64,000 bases of DNA from JAPLDB01 sp038206355. GTDB lineage: Bacteria > Bacteroidota > Bacteroidia > AKYH767-A > 2013-40CM-41-45. A model generated the notes under the pieces. It was not told the DNA's origin. It searched no databases and saw only the letters and a program-made list of their open reading frames with translations. A program made the position numbers and the translations under genes. Positions 55,701 to 62,707 of the stretch are shown here, in pieces (the first letter of the stretch is position 1; every line of letters begins with the position of its first letter). The stretch spans positions 56,147 to 120,146 of the forward strand of contig JBBRAY010000008.1 of assembly GCA_038206355.1 (NCBI GenBank), read 5' to 3'.

Positions 55701-57659
55701 GAAGAGGCTGTAAAAACCCGTATCGGAACCATTTTTTATTTCGAGATTCCCGCCTTCTTTCAGGAGGTCAATTTCATCTGAAGAAAGCCCATAATTATTT
55801 TTCATGAAATGATGGTCATCGTTTTCCGCTATCTGATAAATCCCCCAGAACTGACCATTGAGGAAGAGCACTGCTTCATTTTGTGCTATGTAATCGCAAT
55901 TCGTTCCTTGCAGATTTTGTTCCATCAGATGGTCGCGGAAATGGAGCATATTATTGTCGCTGCCTGCATTGCGTAATACAATATCGTTGACGTCATCAAC
56001 CCAGGGTTTATTTTGCAAAAACGAATAGTGGAGGTCTCCGGTTCCATATTTATCGGATAGTTTTATCTCAAAACTTTTTTGCGCTTTGGCACGGGAATAA
56101 TTTCCATAAATTTTAATGTCGGCGTCAAAACGGGAAACACGGTTTTTATCCTTATCATAAAATTCTATCGTTGCCGGCTTCTCCCAATCCTGCCAGAAGT
56201 TCGATCCGAAATATGGAACATTTACTGAGTCGGCATTGGGACCAAAAACATAAATCCCGGTATTGTAATTAAAAAGATTTTCCGGGTCAGTCGTAATAGT
56301 AAACACGGGGTAATGTACAGACTCGTTTATGAAATAGGTATTTGCTATCGTTGCACTTGATACATATCCTGTTGCAAATACTTTTGCTTTAATGGCTTGT
56401 GTAGTTGAAACCAGTAGCGGACCTGAAAAAACAGGAGAAGTATCCTCAACGTCTTTGCCGTTCGTTGTATATCTCACTATTCCACCCTGCTGCGTGGTGG
56501 TAATGTTCAACCACTGAGATCCGGAATAAAAACCGGCCTGCAATGAAAAAAGAGGAATGGTTGCATATCCGGCATAGCAGGTGGATGAATTGTTGGTTAA
56601 TCCCGGGGTCGGGTTTTGAAAATAGCACCAGTTAACTCCACCGTCGGGCAACCTTCCCTTTGAATTATCAAGGGCCATATTTGTAAAGGTATGCTGGTCA
56701 ATGATAACTGAAGCTGCTGTGGAAAGATAAACGGTTTCTCCCGACCGTGACAATTTAAAGTCTGCCTGAAATCGTTCAGGGAAATTATTGAGAAACCATG
56801 AAGGAGGATTTGGCCAGGTATGAACATTGTTTTTTATACCAAAAGTTAAAAACGGTATGCAGGAAAGATCGGGATTGCTCACGCTGGTATTGTGAACTTC
56901 CACAGCAAGTACATTGTCTCCAATCCTCAGGATATTTTTTAACAAAGATGGCTTGATGTAAAATGAATCAGGACTCATTCCCTGATACATCACAGCTTCA
57001 TGAGCGGTATATGCCAGTGTACTGTTGATGGGCCGGTCGCCAATGGTGCCGATATTTGCTCTTGCAATTTCTACTCCGTTTAAATAAGCAACGAATGCAT
57101 CATCATAATCAATATTAAAAATTGCTTTTATAATATTTGCAGTATCCGAAATGCTGAAATGTTTCCTGATCATTACAGATGCACAGGTAGTGATGGTTGT
57201 GTTATCATCTCCGTCACCAAATCCAAATCCACCGACACCGGAAGACCAGGATGCATCGTTGAAAGAATTATTTCTCCAGTTGGTGTCAGGGTTTGAAGTA
57301 CCTACAAAATACTTCCAGGTATCTGTTGCTTTAACAACAGTTTCCCAGTGGTCAACAATTTCCGTTTGATTTTTACCTGAACAGAAAACGATCATTCGGC
57401 TGTTCGCTCCCAGTGTATAATCCGGAAAAGTAAATCTATGCAAACTTGAAACGTCGTCACTCAATCCATAGCCGGATAAATTTATTGCTGTATTGCCCGC
57501 ATTATAAACTTCTATCCAGTCATCGTAATGGCCATTGTCATTTGCAATTACTGCACTGTTTGACGGACAGATTTCATTTAAAAGAATCTGAGCTTCGATC
57601 TGAGAAGCCCAAAACAAAAAAGTAAAGGCATAGAGGACTCTGTATAAAATTGGTTTCAT
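52764..57659 (-). CDS. Giant CotH-kinase / lamin-tail / Ig-array protein with T9SS type A domain
   Basis: A 1631-residue exported protein. Order: signal peptide, lamin-tail domain (~22-75), a beta-sandwich (~80-290), a CHB_HEX-type domain (~370-440, YTTNGKDVEDTSPVFSG), a CotH kinase domain (~445-830; DADIKIYGNYSRAKAQKSFE, VLRNAGSDNNMLHFRDHLME, FLNGQFWGIYQIAEND, YLNYDLDFGLF), an InlB/Flg_new-like repeat (~845-905), a second lamin-tail domain (~926-1050), one Ig domain and four of the cysteine-paired Ig-like modules (~1095-1465), and a T9SS type A domain (IYPNPVHDILTVQLP, FARGVYILTLESV). CotH proteins are atypical Ser kinases; the key Asp in NYDLDFG is present. A surface kinase is plausible. 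Confidence 0.88.
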   Translation of the reverse strand: MKPILYRVLYAFTFLFWASQIEAQILLNEICPSNSAVIANDNGHYDDWIEVYNAGNTAINLSGYGLSDDVSSLHRFTFPDYTLGANSRMIVFCSGKNQTEIVDHWETVVKATDTWKYFVGTSNPDTNWRNNSFNDASWSSGVGGFGFGDGDDNTTITTCASVMIRKHFSISDTANIIKAIFNIDYDDAFVAYLNGVEIARANIGTIGDRPINSTLAYTAHEAVMYQGMSPDSFYIKPSLLKNILRIGDNVLAVEVHNTSVSNPDLSCIPFLTFGIKNNVHTWPNPPSWFLNNFPERFQADFKLSRSGETVYLSTAASVIIDQHTFTNMALDNSKGRLPDGGVNWCYFQNPTPGLTNNSSTCYAGYATIPLFSLQAGFYSGSQWLNITTTQQGGIVRYTTNGKDVEDTSPVFSGPLLVSTTQAIKAKVFATGYVSSATIANTYFINESVHYPVFTITTDPENLFNYNTGIYVFGPNADSVNVPYFGSNFWQDWEKPATIEFYDKDKNRVSRFDADIKIYGNYSRAKAQKSFEIKLSDKYGTGDLHYSFLQNKPWVDDVNDIVLRNAGSDNNMLHFRDHLMEQNLQGTNCDYIAQNEAVLFLNGQFWGIYQIAENDDHHFMKNNYGLSSDEIDLLKEGGNLEIKNGSDTGFYSLFNYAVSTPANDPAYYPTISSKLDMLNYADYFISETYYCNEDWIGDWTNNIKFWRPRETGGKWRYLNYDLDFGLFLESHADDNILGRAINPNIPCFTSNLFNTLLNNNQFRRYFINRYADLINTIFLPSHMLPQLTAIRDTMAFDIGRQFQRWGLTSLIWNTEYNKASTFINDRPGYARSYIKSEFNLVSQVTLTLNASPAGSGRIQISTITPTTLPWSGVYFNGNPVTITAIPNPGYTFDHWHSNVVIGTNDFNQSTTYNFTSTDQITAYFTGAPANPLITFSEINYHTDSIIRSEDWVELHNYGSTSVDISGWKFRDNQDNHVFEFPVNTVIAAGGYLVLAEDVAKFSLAYPSVTNVLGPFGHSFANNEEQLRLFDYRDSLYLSVVYSDQLPWPLEADGDGYTCELINPYGDLNDGNNWFAGCLYGSPGRAFSTITASISSGGNLSFCSPGSVSLSANSGSGYAYQWTANGSNLAGETTPSYIAVAGGWYAVLIDSSGCRAKDSVLVSALSVADPVTTSGINCGPGTVSVSATGGGVISWFDAPNANQLLIGNNYTSPVLFSSTTYYAVADSAGCRSNFMPVLASILQTTALPVTNDISRCGTGTVTLTASDTAIVHWYNASSGGILLQTGPTFTTPVLSSTTTYFVEAGTFCPSNRIAVNAIINNVSSPVTTDGSRCGQGTVNLGATASDPVDWYDQPSGGNFMGSGFSLTTPVISTTTIYYAEANNGCASVRMPATATVNPVSLPPQVMSSFSCGQGNVTLTATSSDPISWYDAPVAGNYLGSGSSLTLLGISTTTIVYAQAGILCPSIRIRDTAFIYLMPSVNLGADIVISSPQTVMLDAGPGFSSYLWSNGETTQTIVVNTTNNYTVTVTDVNGCTASDDIMVTVYVGIASVSTSSINIYPNPVHDILTVQLPSALAGEEKRLIITDVTGREVFHETLYGSGLHTLNVSSFARGVYILTLESVSGKRVVRVVMD

Positions 57660-57821
57660 CCGATTAATATAAAAACGTTAGATGTAGTTTGTGGTTGTGA
57701 AGATAGTCCATGAATCCTTACAAAATTAGGGTGTTCAGAAATATTCCCTGATAATAAAAGGGTCGAAATTCTTCATTTTTTGCATGAATAATAATGCCGA
57801 TATTTGAAGAAATCTTTTACC

Positions 57822-58553
57822 ATGGAAAATACAGAAAATACCAGAAGACAGTTTTTAAAAATAATGTCTGTAGCCGGACTTGCGGGCGTGGCGCTGCCAT
57901 CATTAGCAAGTGCTTTTTCAATGAACGAAACCGGTGAAATAACCGAACCATTCCCTGATGATTTTTTCAGCCTGCCAATGCTCGGATACGGATACGATGC
58001 ACTGGAACCGCATATTGATAAAATGACAATGCAGATCCACCACAGCCGTCATCACCAGGGATATGTGACGAATCTTAATAATGCAATGAAAGAAAATAAT
58101 ATTGACGCTGACCTTGATACGCTGATAAAAAATATTTCAAAGTATCCGATGTCAGTGCGTAACAATGGTGGCGGGCACTGGAACCACTCATTTTTCTGGA
58201 GACTGATGAAGCCGGAGGGCGGAGGAAATCCTACAGGAAAAATTTCTGAAGCGATAAATAATTCTTTCGAAAGTTTTGACAAATTCAAAACGCTTTTTAA
58301 CGATGCCGCACTCAAACGTTTTGGAAGCGGATGGGCATGGCTCATCAAAACTGCTGATGGAAAACTTGCTATTTGTTCAACACCAAACCAGGATAATCCG
58401 CTCATGGATATTACAGAAATAAAAGGAACTCCGCTACTGGGAATTGACGTGTGGGAACATGCTTACTATCTGCACTATCAGAATAAACGTGCAGACTACA
58501 TTAATGCATGGTGGAATGTGATGAACTGGGACGAAGCGGCTTCAAGGCTTTGA
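57822..58553 (+). CDS. Tat-exported Fe/Mn superoxide dismutase
   Basis: A 243-residue protein: twin-arginine signal (NTRRQFLKIMSVAGLAGVAL) followed by a complete Fe/Mn SOD. Metal ligands are His in MTMQIHHSRHHQGYV, His in GGGHWNHSFFWRLM, and Asp and His in GIDVWEHAYYLHYQ. The ATG at 57822 gives a short Tat n-region; a TTG 18 bases upstream is possible. The export signal makes it a periplasmic enzyme that removes superoxide outside the cytoplasm. Most family members are cytoplasmic and lack the extension. Its stop abuts that of the PfkB gene. Confidence 0.93.
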   Translation: MENTENTRRQFLKIMSVAGLAGVALPSLASAFSMNETGEITEPFPDDFFSLPMLGYGYDALEPHIDKMTMQIHHSRHHQGYVTNLNNAMKENNIDADLDTLIKNISKYPMSVRNNGGGHWNHSFFWRLMKPEGGGNPTGKISEAINNSFESFDKFKTLFNDAALKRFGSGWAWLIKTADGKLAICSTPNQDNPLMDITEIKGTPLLGIDVWEHAYYLHYQNKRADYINAWWNVMNWDEAASRL

Positions 58554-59477
58554 TTAAACAAGTGCAATATCAAATTGCACGAGGTCAATAAATTCCTGAA
58601 CACGCTGATCAATTTCATCCTGTTTCAATTCTTCCAGTCTTTCCAGTCCGAATTTCTCTACACAAAAAGAAGCCATTGCCGATCCGAAAATGATGGCCCG
58701 TTTCATATTGTCGAATGAAATGTCTTTCGTTTGTGCAATGTAACCGATGAACCCGCCGGCAAACGTATCGCCTGCTCCTGTCGGATCAAACACATCTTCC
58801 AGCGGCAAGGCAGGTGCGAAAAAAATCTGTTCTTTATTAAATAGTAATGCTCCGTGTTCTCCTTTTTTAATGATGAGATACTTCGGACCCATGGTGAGAA
58901 TTTTCTGTGCTGCTTTTACGAGAGAATATTCATTGGTAAGCTGACGGGCTTCAGAATCATTGATAGTGAGGACGTCAACCAAAGCAATAATCTCTAGCAA
59001 GGCATCCATTTGCGTTTCCATCCAGAAATTCATCGTGTCCATCACTACCAGTTTAGGTCGGGTTCTCATGCGGTCGAGGACATTTTTTTGAAGCTGGGGC
59101 ATGAGGTTGCTGAGCATTAAAAACTCGCATCCCTGATACGATTCAGGAATCACCGGATCAAAATCAAGCAATACATTGAGCTGTGTATCAAGGGTATCAC
59201 GCGTATTCATATCGGTGTGATAGCGTCCGCTCCAGAAAAAAGTCTTTTGTCCGTTTTTTATCTGGAGGCCTTCAGTCGATATTCCATGTTCATGAAATTG
59301 TTCAATCTGCGACTTGGGAAAATCGTCTCCGACTACTGAAACGAGTTTTATATCCTTGGTAAAATAGGAAGCTGCTGTACCCGAATAGGTTGCAGCGCCA
59401 CCGATTATTTTATCTGTTTTACCAAAAGGGGTTTCGATGGCATCGAACGCAACGGTACCTACAACGACAAGACTCAT
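58554..59477 (-). CDS. PfkB-family carbohydrate/nucleoside kinase
   Basis: A 307-residue kinase with the N-terminal LVVVGTVAFDAIETPFG and IIGGAATYSGTAAS (substrate Gly-Gly), and the ATP/anion-hole motif FDPTGAGDTFAGGFIGYI near the C-terminus with its catalytic Asp. Full length for the ribokinase fold. Adenosine-kinase-like or sugar-kinase activity; the sequence does not choose. Convergent with the SOD gene with no spacer: TGA and TTA lie next to each other. Confidence 0.88.
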   Translation of the reverse strand: MSLVVVGTVAFDAIETPFGKTDKIIGGAATYSGTAASYFTKDIKLVSVVGDDFPKSQIEQFHEHGISTEGLQIKNGQKTFFWSGRYHTDMNTRDTLDTQLNVLLDFDPVIPESYQGCEFLMLSNLMPQLQKNVLDRMRTRPKLVVMDTMNFWMETQMDALLEIIALVDVLTINDSEARQLTNEYSLVKAAQKILTMGPKYLIIKKGEHGALLFNKEQIFFAPALPLEDVFDPTGAGDTFAGGFIGYIAQTKDISFDNMKRAIIFGSAMASFCVEKFGLERLEELKQDEIDQRVQEFIDLVQFDIALV

Positions 59478-59575
59478 AATTTAAAGAGATAATAAATGTG
59501 AATATTAAAAAGCCCGCAAAGCTAAAAAACGTATTGATCAGGCGACCATTTCACTGAAATAATCGAAAACAACAC

Positions 59576-59605
59576 TTGCAACTTTGGATTCATTGTTTAC
59601 TTTTG
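59576..59605 (+). promoter_or_regulatory. Promoter of the tRNA-Asn gene
   Basis: TTG (59576-59578), exactly 19 bases, then TACTTTTG (59598-59605): a perfect Bacteroidota-type promoter. About 116 bases of leader precede the tRNA. Confidence 0.7.
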
Positions 59606-59721
59606 CCGTCCCTTAAAAATCACGATTAAGGTGCTTTATTTCCGCTGTACAGTGGAAAGATTGAAGCGGGGAATGAATGGCCTCCTCACTGGTTCCGGTC
59701 GGGATCAGAGAGAAGGAACAT

Positions 59722-59795
59722 TCCTCCTTAGCTCAGTTGGTTAGAGCACATGACTGTTAATCATGGGGTCCCTGGTTCGAGCCCAGGAGGGGGAG
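59722..59795 (+). tRNA. tRNA-Asn (GTT)
   Basis: A complete cloverleaf of 74 bases. Acceptor TCCTCCT pairs with AGGGGGA, D stem GCTC/GAGC, anticodon stem CATGA/TCATG with loop CTGTTAA (anticodon GTT at 59756-59758), T stem CCTGG/CCAGG with loop TTCGAGC, discriminator G at 59795. The CCA end is not encoded. Confidence 0.96.
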
Positions 59796-59821
59796 CAGTG
59801 CAGCAGGCTAAAGGCCGCTTC

Positions 59822-59861
59822 ACTGCTCTGAAATCAGACAAAGTCTGTACTTCAGAGCAGT
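59822..59861 (+). other. Nested hairpin downstream of tRNA-Asn
   Basis: ACTGCTCTGAA pairs perfectly with TTCAGAGCAGT (11 bases), and the enclosed segment contains an inner stem CAGAC/GTCTG around AAA. It lies between the tRNA and its terminator. May serve tRNA processing or be a small RNA. Confidence 0.6.
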
Positions 59862-59870
59862 AAACTGTTG

Positions 59871-59906
59871 AAAGGCTGTTCTTCGGAACAGCCTTTCTTT
59901 TTTTAT
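59871..59906 (+). terminator. Terminator of the tRNA-Asn transcript
   Basis: An 11-base perfect stem AAAGGCTGTTC with GAACAGCCTTT, the very stable TTCG loop, and a CTTTTTTTATT tract. It is 75 bases after the tRNA end. Confidence 0.92.
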
Positions 59907-60141
59907 TATAGTCATTCATGAAATTCTTAGTGTATATACTTCAATCACAAAAAACAGGAGTCTATTATAAGCTGAGCCGGGATGTCACGACAGCGCCTTT
60001 TTTTTCAATTTAATTATTTAGCTTCTTCTTCTGATATAAATCATCCTAGATCCATTCGCATAGTGAAATGAAAATTTATATCGTATTGGCACATTTATTT
60101 AACAATACAATACAGATATTAAAACTTTAAAACTAAATATT
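59907..60141. other. Spacer between the tRNA terminator and csbD-like gene
   Basis: With the hairpins above, 346 bases without a protein gene. The rest is AT-rich; I see no further structured element. Confidence 0.4.
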
Positions 60142-60330
60142 ATGGATAAGCTCGAATTAAAAGGTAAGTGGAATGAACTGAAAGGAAAAGTAAAACAAGC
60201 ACATGCTGATTTAACTGATGATGATCTGAAATATGAAGAAGGAAAGGATGATGAACTACTTGGACGGCTTCAGCAAAAAATGGGAAAGTCACGTGATGAG
60301 GTCGTAAACTGGCTTAAGTCACTTGGGTAA
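60142..60330 (+). CDS. CsbD family stress protein
   Basis: A 62-residue charged helical protein: LELKGKWNELKGKVKQAHAD, then DDDLKYEEGKDDELLGRLQQ and VVNWLKSL. This is a complete CsbD domain. The family is induced in general stress and stationary phase in many bacteria; molecular role is unknown. A strong terminator follows, so it is a single-gene transcript. Confidence 0.93.
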   Translation: MDKLELKGKWNELKGKVKQAHADLTDDDLKYEEGKDDELLGRLQQKMGKSRDEVVNWLKSLG

Positions 60331-60771
60331 ATAGTTACGCATTAAATTTAGAGTTCCACAGTTTAATAAAAAAAAACATATCAATTTTTAATATTTCCCC
60401 TCTGATTAAAGTCCGCTCTTGGCGGACTTTTTTATTACAACTGTCCGCGTTTTTATCTGACAGTCATAAGAACTACTGATTCATCTACCGAAAGCCAGAC
60501 ATACTGCCGACTTTAAGACCCGGAGTTTAATATACGGTTTTTGCCGGTTTAGTAAAATATCAAAATGCGATCTGCGCCTAATGCAATATTTTTTTCGTGA
60601 GACCCGCAAATTATACTTCAACTAATTAAAGCACTCAAAAGAATTCCTTTGATCTAAAGTGGTTGATCGTTTCAATTGCTTTCTTATTACCCACTATTTA
60701 ATTTTATCGGGGAATATCATTCCTTAAATCCACGAAAGGAAAAATATTATAAATAAAAAATCTTCTGAGCA
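60331..60771. other. AT-rich region without genes
   Basis: A ~500-base stretch between the CsbD and DUF2892-like genes. It holds the two terminators listed separately and no open frame with coding character that I can see on either strand. Confidence 0.45.
60408..60434 (+). terminator. Terminator of the CsbD gene
   Basis: A 9-base perfect stem AAAGTCCGC with GCGGACTTT, 5-base loop, then TTTTATT. Confidence 0.88.
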
Positions 60772-60805
60772 TAAAAAAAGCGACAGATCCTTACATGTCT
60801 GCCGC
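60772..60805 (-). terminator. Terminator of the DUF2892-like gene
   Basis: On the minus strand GCGGCAGA pairs with TCTGTCGC (8 bases, one G-T pair) followed by TTTTTTTATG. Confidence 0.75.
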
Positions 60806-60830
60806 ACAATTCACAACAATTAATTTTAAT

Positions 60831-61253
60831 TTATTCGGTTGCGTTCCATACTTCATCTGCATCTTTGGTATTTTTGAAATCGCCTTTCATCGCTTTGAGT
60901 CCGTAACGTTCACGTGCTATTTCATCATGTGACCGCTTTCCCAATTTTTTCATTATAGCAGCCGGAGGCGACCAGCCTGTAACCGCCTGTTCGGCCAATA
61001 CAAAGGCTGCAACTGCTGATAATACAAACCATTTTTTATTTACAAAGGCGCCCAATACTGCTCCCGCAAGTGATGCAGCCGCGGCATTCAGCATGAGGGT
61101 GCGTTCTACATCCCACTCTCCCGAGAGGGCTTCAATCCTCTCTCCTATGATCTTTTTTCCTTTGTGACCGAATTCATGCAGAGGAGTTTGACCTTCATTT
61201 GTTTTTTTCTCTTCTGCATCTTGCGTTTCTTTTTTTTGTTTTACTTCTTCCAT
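60831..61253 (-). CDS. DUF2892-like membrane stress protein
   Basis: A 140-residue protein with a charged Lys/Glu-rich N-terminus (EEVKQKKETQDAEEKKTNEG), two short hydrophobic segments (LNAAAASLAGAVLGAFV and WFVLSAVAAFVLAEQAVTGW) and a basic C-terminus (PAAIMKKLGKRSHDEIARER). The WDVERTLMLNA and TGWSPPAAIMKKLG parts resemble DUF2892 (YgaP-like membrane domain), which is seen near CsbD-type stress genes. Function unknown. Confidence 0.65.
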   Translation of the reverse strand: MEEVKQKKETQDAEEKKTNEGQTPLHEFGHKGKKIIGERIEALSGEWDVERTLMLNAAAASLAGAVLGAFVNKKWFVLSAVAAFVLAEQAVTGWSPPAAIMKKLGKRSHDEIARERYGLKAMKGDFKNTKDADEVWNATE

Positions 61254-61545
61254 AATGTAAGTGTGTTTTTAATAATTAATTAAATAATAAAATTTTGCCG
61301 GTGGTATCAACTCAGCATTAACTGCATTTTCATCGCCGGCATTCCGGAGCAATTTGAAATTCCAACGTCTATGCATCAGCCGAATTAATTTTTCCGGAAA
61401 CTTCTTGAAACAAAAAAAATTCGTGCCATTCGAAAAAGTAATAATAAAAAAATACACAAAACCTTACAACCCTTTACAGGAAAGGCTTCCATGTGGGCAT
61501 ATAATTTATACGGTTTAGATATATAATTTTTAAAAAAAAAATTTT

Positions 61546-61791
61546 ATGAAAATCCAATGCCCTCATTGCAACTCCATTCTCCCGGTAAACACAAACGACT
61601 TTATTAACGGAAAAGAAATTAACTGTACGGTTTGTTATAAGAAAATTACATTTCTTAATGCTGACGGCACACCCGTTTGTCTTCAACTCTTTATAAACGA
61701 AGAAATAATTCAGCAACACAAGAAGAAGACTCAGAATGAGTGGAGGATTGTGGGGGTCAGCAGCGTCCGGGCAAAATCCATAGTTCAATAA
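61546..61791 (+). CDS. Small zinc-ribbon protein
   Basis: An 81-residue protein beginning MKIQCPHCNSILPVNTNDF and continuing INCTVCYKK: two CxxC pairs 19 residues apart, the pattern of an MJ0042-type zinc ribbon. The rest is a short basic tail without known domain. It probably binds zinc and maybe nucleic acid. AT-rich upstream; no typical promoter seen. Confidence 0.6.
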   Translation: MKIQCPHCNSILPVNTNDFINGKEINCTVCYKKITFLNADGTPVCLQLFINEEIIQQHKKKTQNEWRIVGVSSVRAKSIVQ

Positions 61792-61805
61792 CCACTAGAG
61801 TCGTC

Positions 61806-62051
61806 CTAGGAAATTCTACGGTCGGGTTTCTTCACAACCTGGCAGACAATATGACCACTGAAAGGTAACTTCTCAGCTATCCCTATACCAAAGAGAAAAC
61901 TAACCATTAAGAAAACGAATGAATTCCGGACTTTTGTAAAAGGCATAGCAGGAATAAGGTTCAACTCGCAGATGACTAAGGTGGCCATCCGGTTATCGTA
62001 AAACTTATTTAGCTTGATTGAGAAAGAATTCAGGAACTTTTCGTTAAGCAT
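61806..62051 (-). CDS. Possible small membrane protein
   Basis: An 81-codon frame on the minus strand with one hydrophobic segment (SFVFLMVSFLFGIGIAEKL). No domain is recognised and there is no clear promoter or ribosome site, but it fills an otherwise empty 331-base gap. It could be real or chance; it is divergent from the sigma factor gene. Confidence 0.3.
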   Translation of the reverse strand: MLNEKFLNSFSIKLNKFYDNRMATLVICELNLIPAMPFTKVRNSFVFLMVSFLFGIGIAEKLPFSGHIVCQVVKKPDRRIS

Positions 62052-62122
62052 TTTCTGTTTTAATGATATTTTCTAAATAATCTCCAATGGTTTTCGTTTT
62101 TTTGTAACCACAGAATAACCCA

Positions 62123-62707
62123 TTGGAATCTTCCAAAAATATTTCTTCTCTCACCGACCTGGAACTCCTTGATCTTTTCAAAAAGAACAATGACAATTCA
62201 ATCGTAGGGATTTTATTCAAACGGTATACGCACCTTATGATGTGGGTGAGTATGAAATACCTCCGGGATGAAGACGAAGCGAAAGATTGTGTGATGGAAA
62301 TTTTTGAAAAGCTGCTCAGCGAATTGAACCGGTATGAAATAAAGAATTTTAAATCGTGGCTGCATGTCGTCACGAAAAATCATTGCCTGATGAAACTCAG
62401 GAAGGATAAAACTAAATTCGCTGAACGGATCGAACATGGCGAGACGAGCCTGGAGATTGTGGAAATGAATTTATTACTGCATCCCGAAGACGCAGACGAA
62501 AAAGAGGAGGTTCTCCTGCTCCTTGAAAAAGGCATCCAACATTTAAAGAAAGACCAGAAGACGTGCGTGGAATTGTTTTATCTCAATAAGAAAAGCTACC
62601 AGGAAATTGCCGAACTTACGGGCTATACCATGCTCAACGTGAAAACGCATATACAGAACGGGAAAAGGAATCTCAAAATTTACATGGAAAAAAATCATGG
62701 CAGCTGA
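62123..62707 (+). CDS. ECF-type RNA polymerase sigma factor
   Basis: A 194-residue sigma-70 family protein: region 2 with LFKRYTHLMMWVSMKYLRDE, DEAKDCVMEIFEKLLSEL and FKSWLHVVTKNHCLMKLRK; region 4 with CVELFYLNKKSYQEIAELTG and YTMLNVKTHIQNGKRNLKIY. The frame opens after a stop at 62105 and contains no ATG before region 2; TTG at 62123 is the only reasonable start. It overlaps the downstream anti-sigma gene by 11 bases, so the pair is co-translated and probably autoregulated. Confidence 0.88.
   Translation: MESSKNISSLTDLELLDLFKKNNDNSIVGILFKRYTHLMMWVSMKYLRDEDEAKDCVMEIFEKLLSELNRYEIKNFKSWLHVVTKNHCLMKLRKDKTKFAERIEHGETSLEIVEMNLLLHPEDADEKEEVLLLLEKGIQHLKKDQKTCVELFYLNKKSYQEIAELTGYTMLNVKTHIQNGKRNLKIYMEKNHGS

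Noticed and set aside
62044..62373. A 109-codon minus-strand frame.
   Set aside because: Mostly antisense to the sigma factor gene and Ser/Arg-rich without domain.
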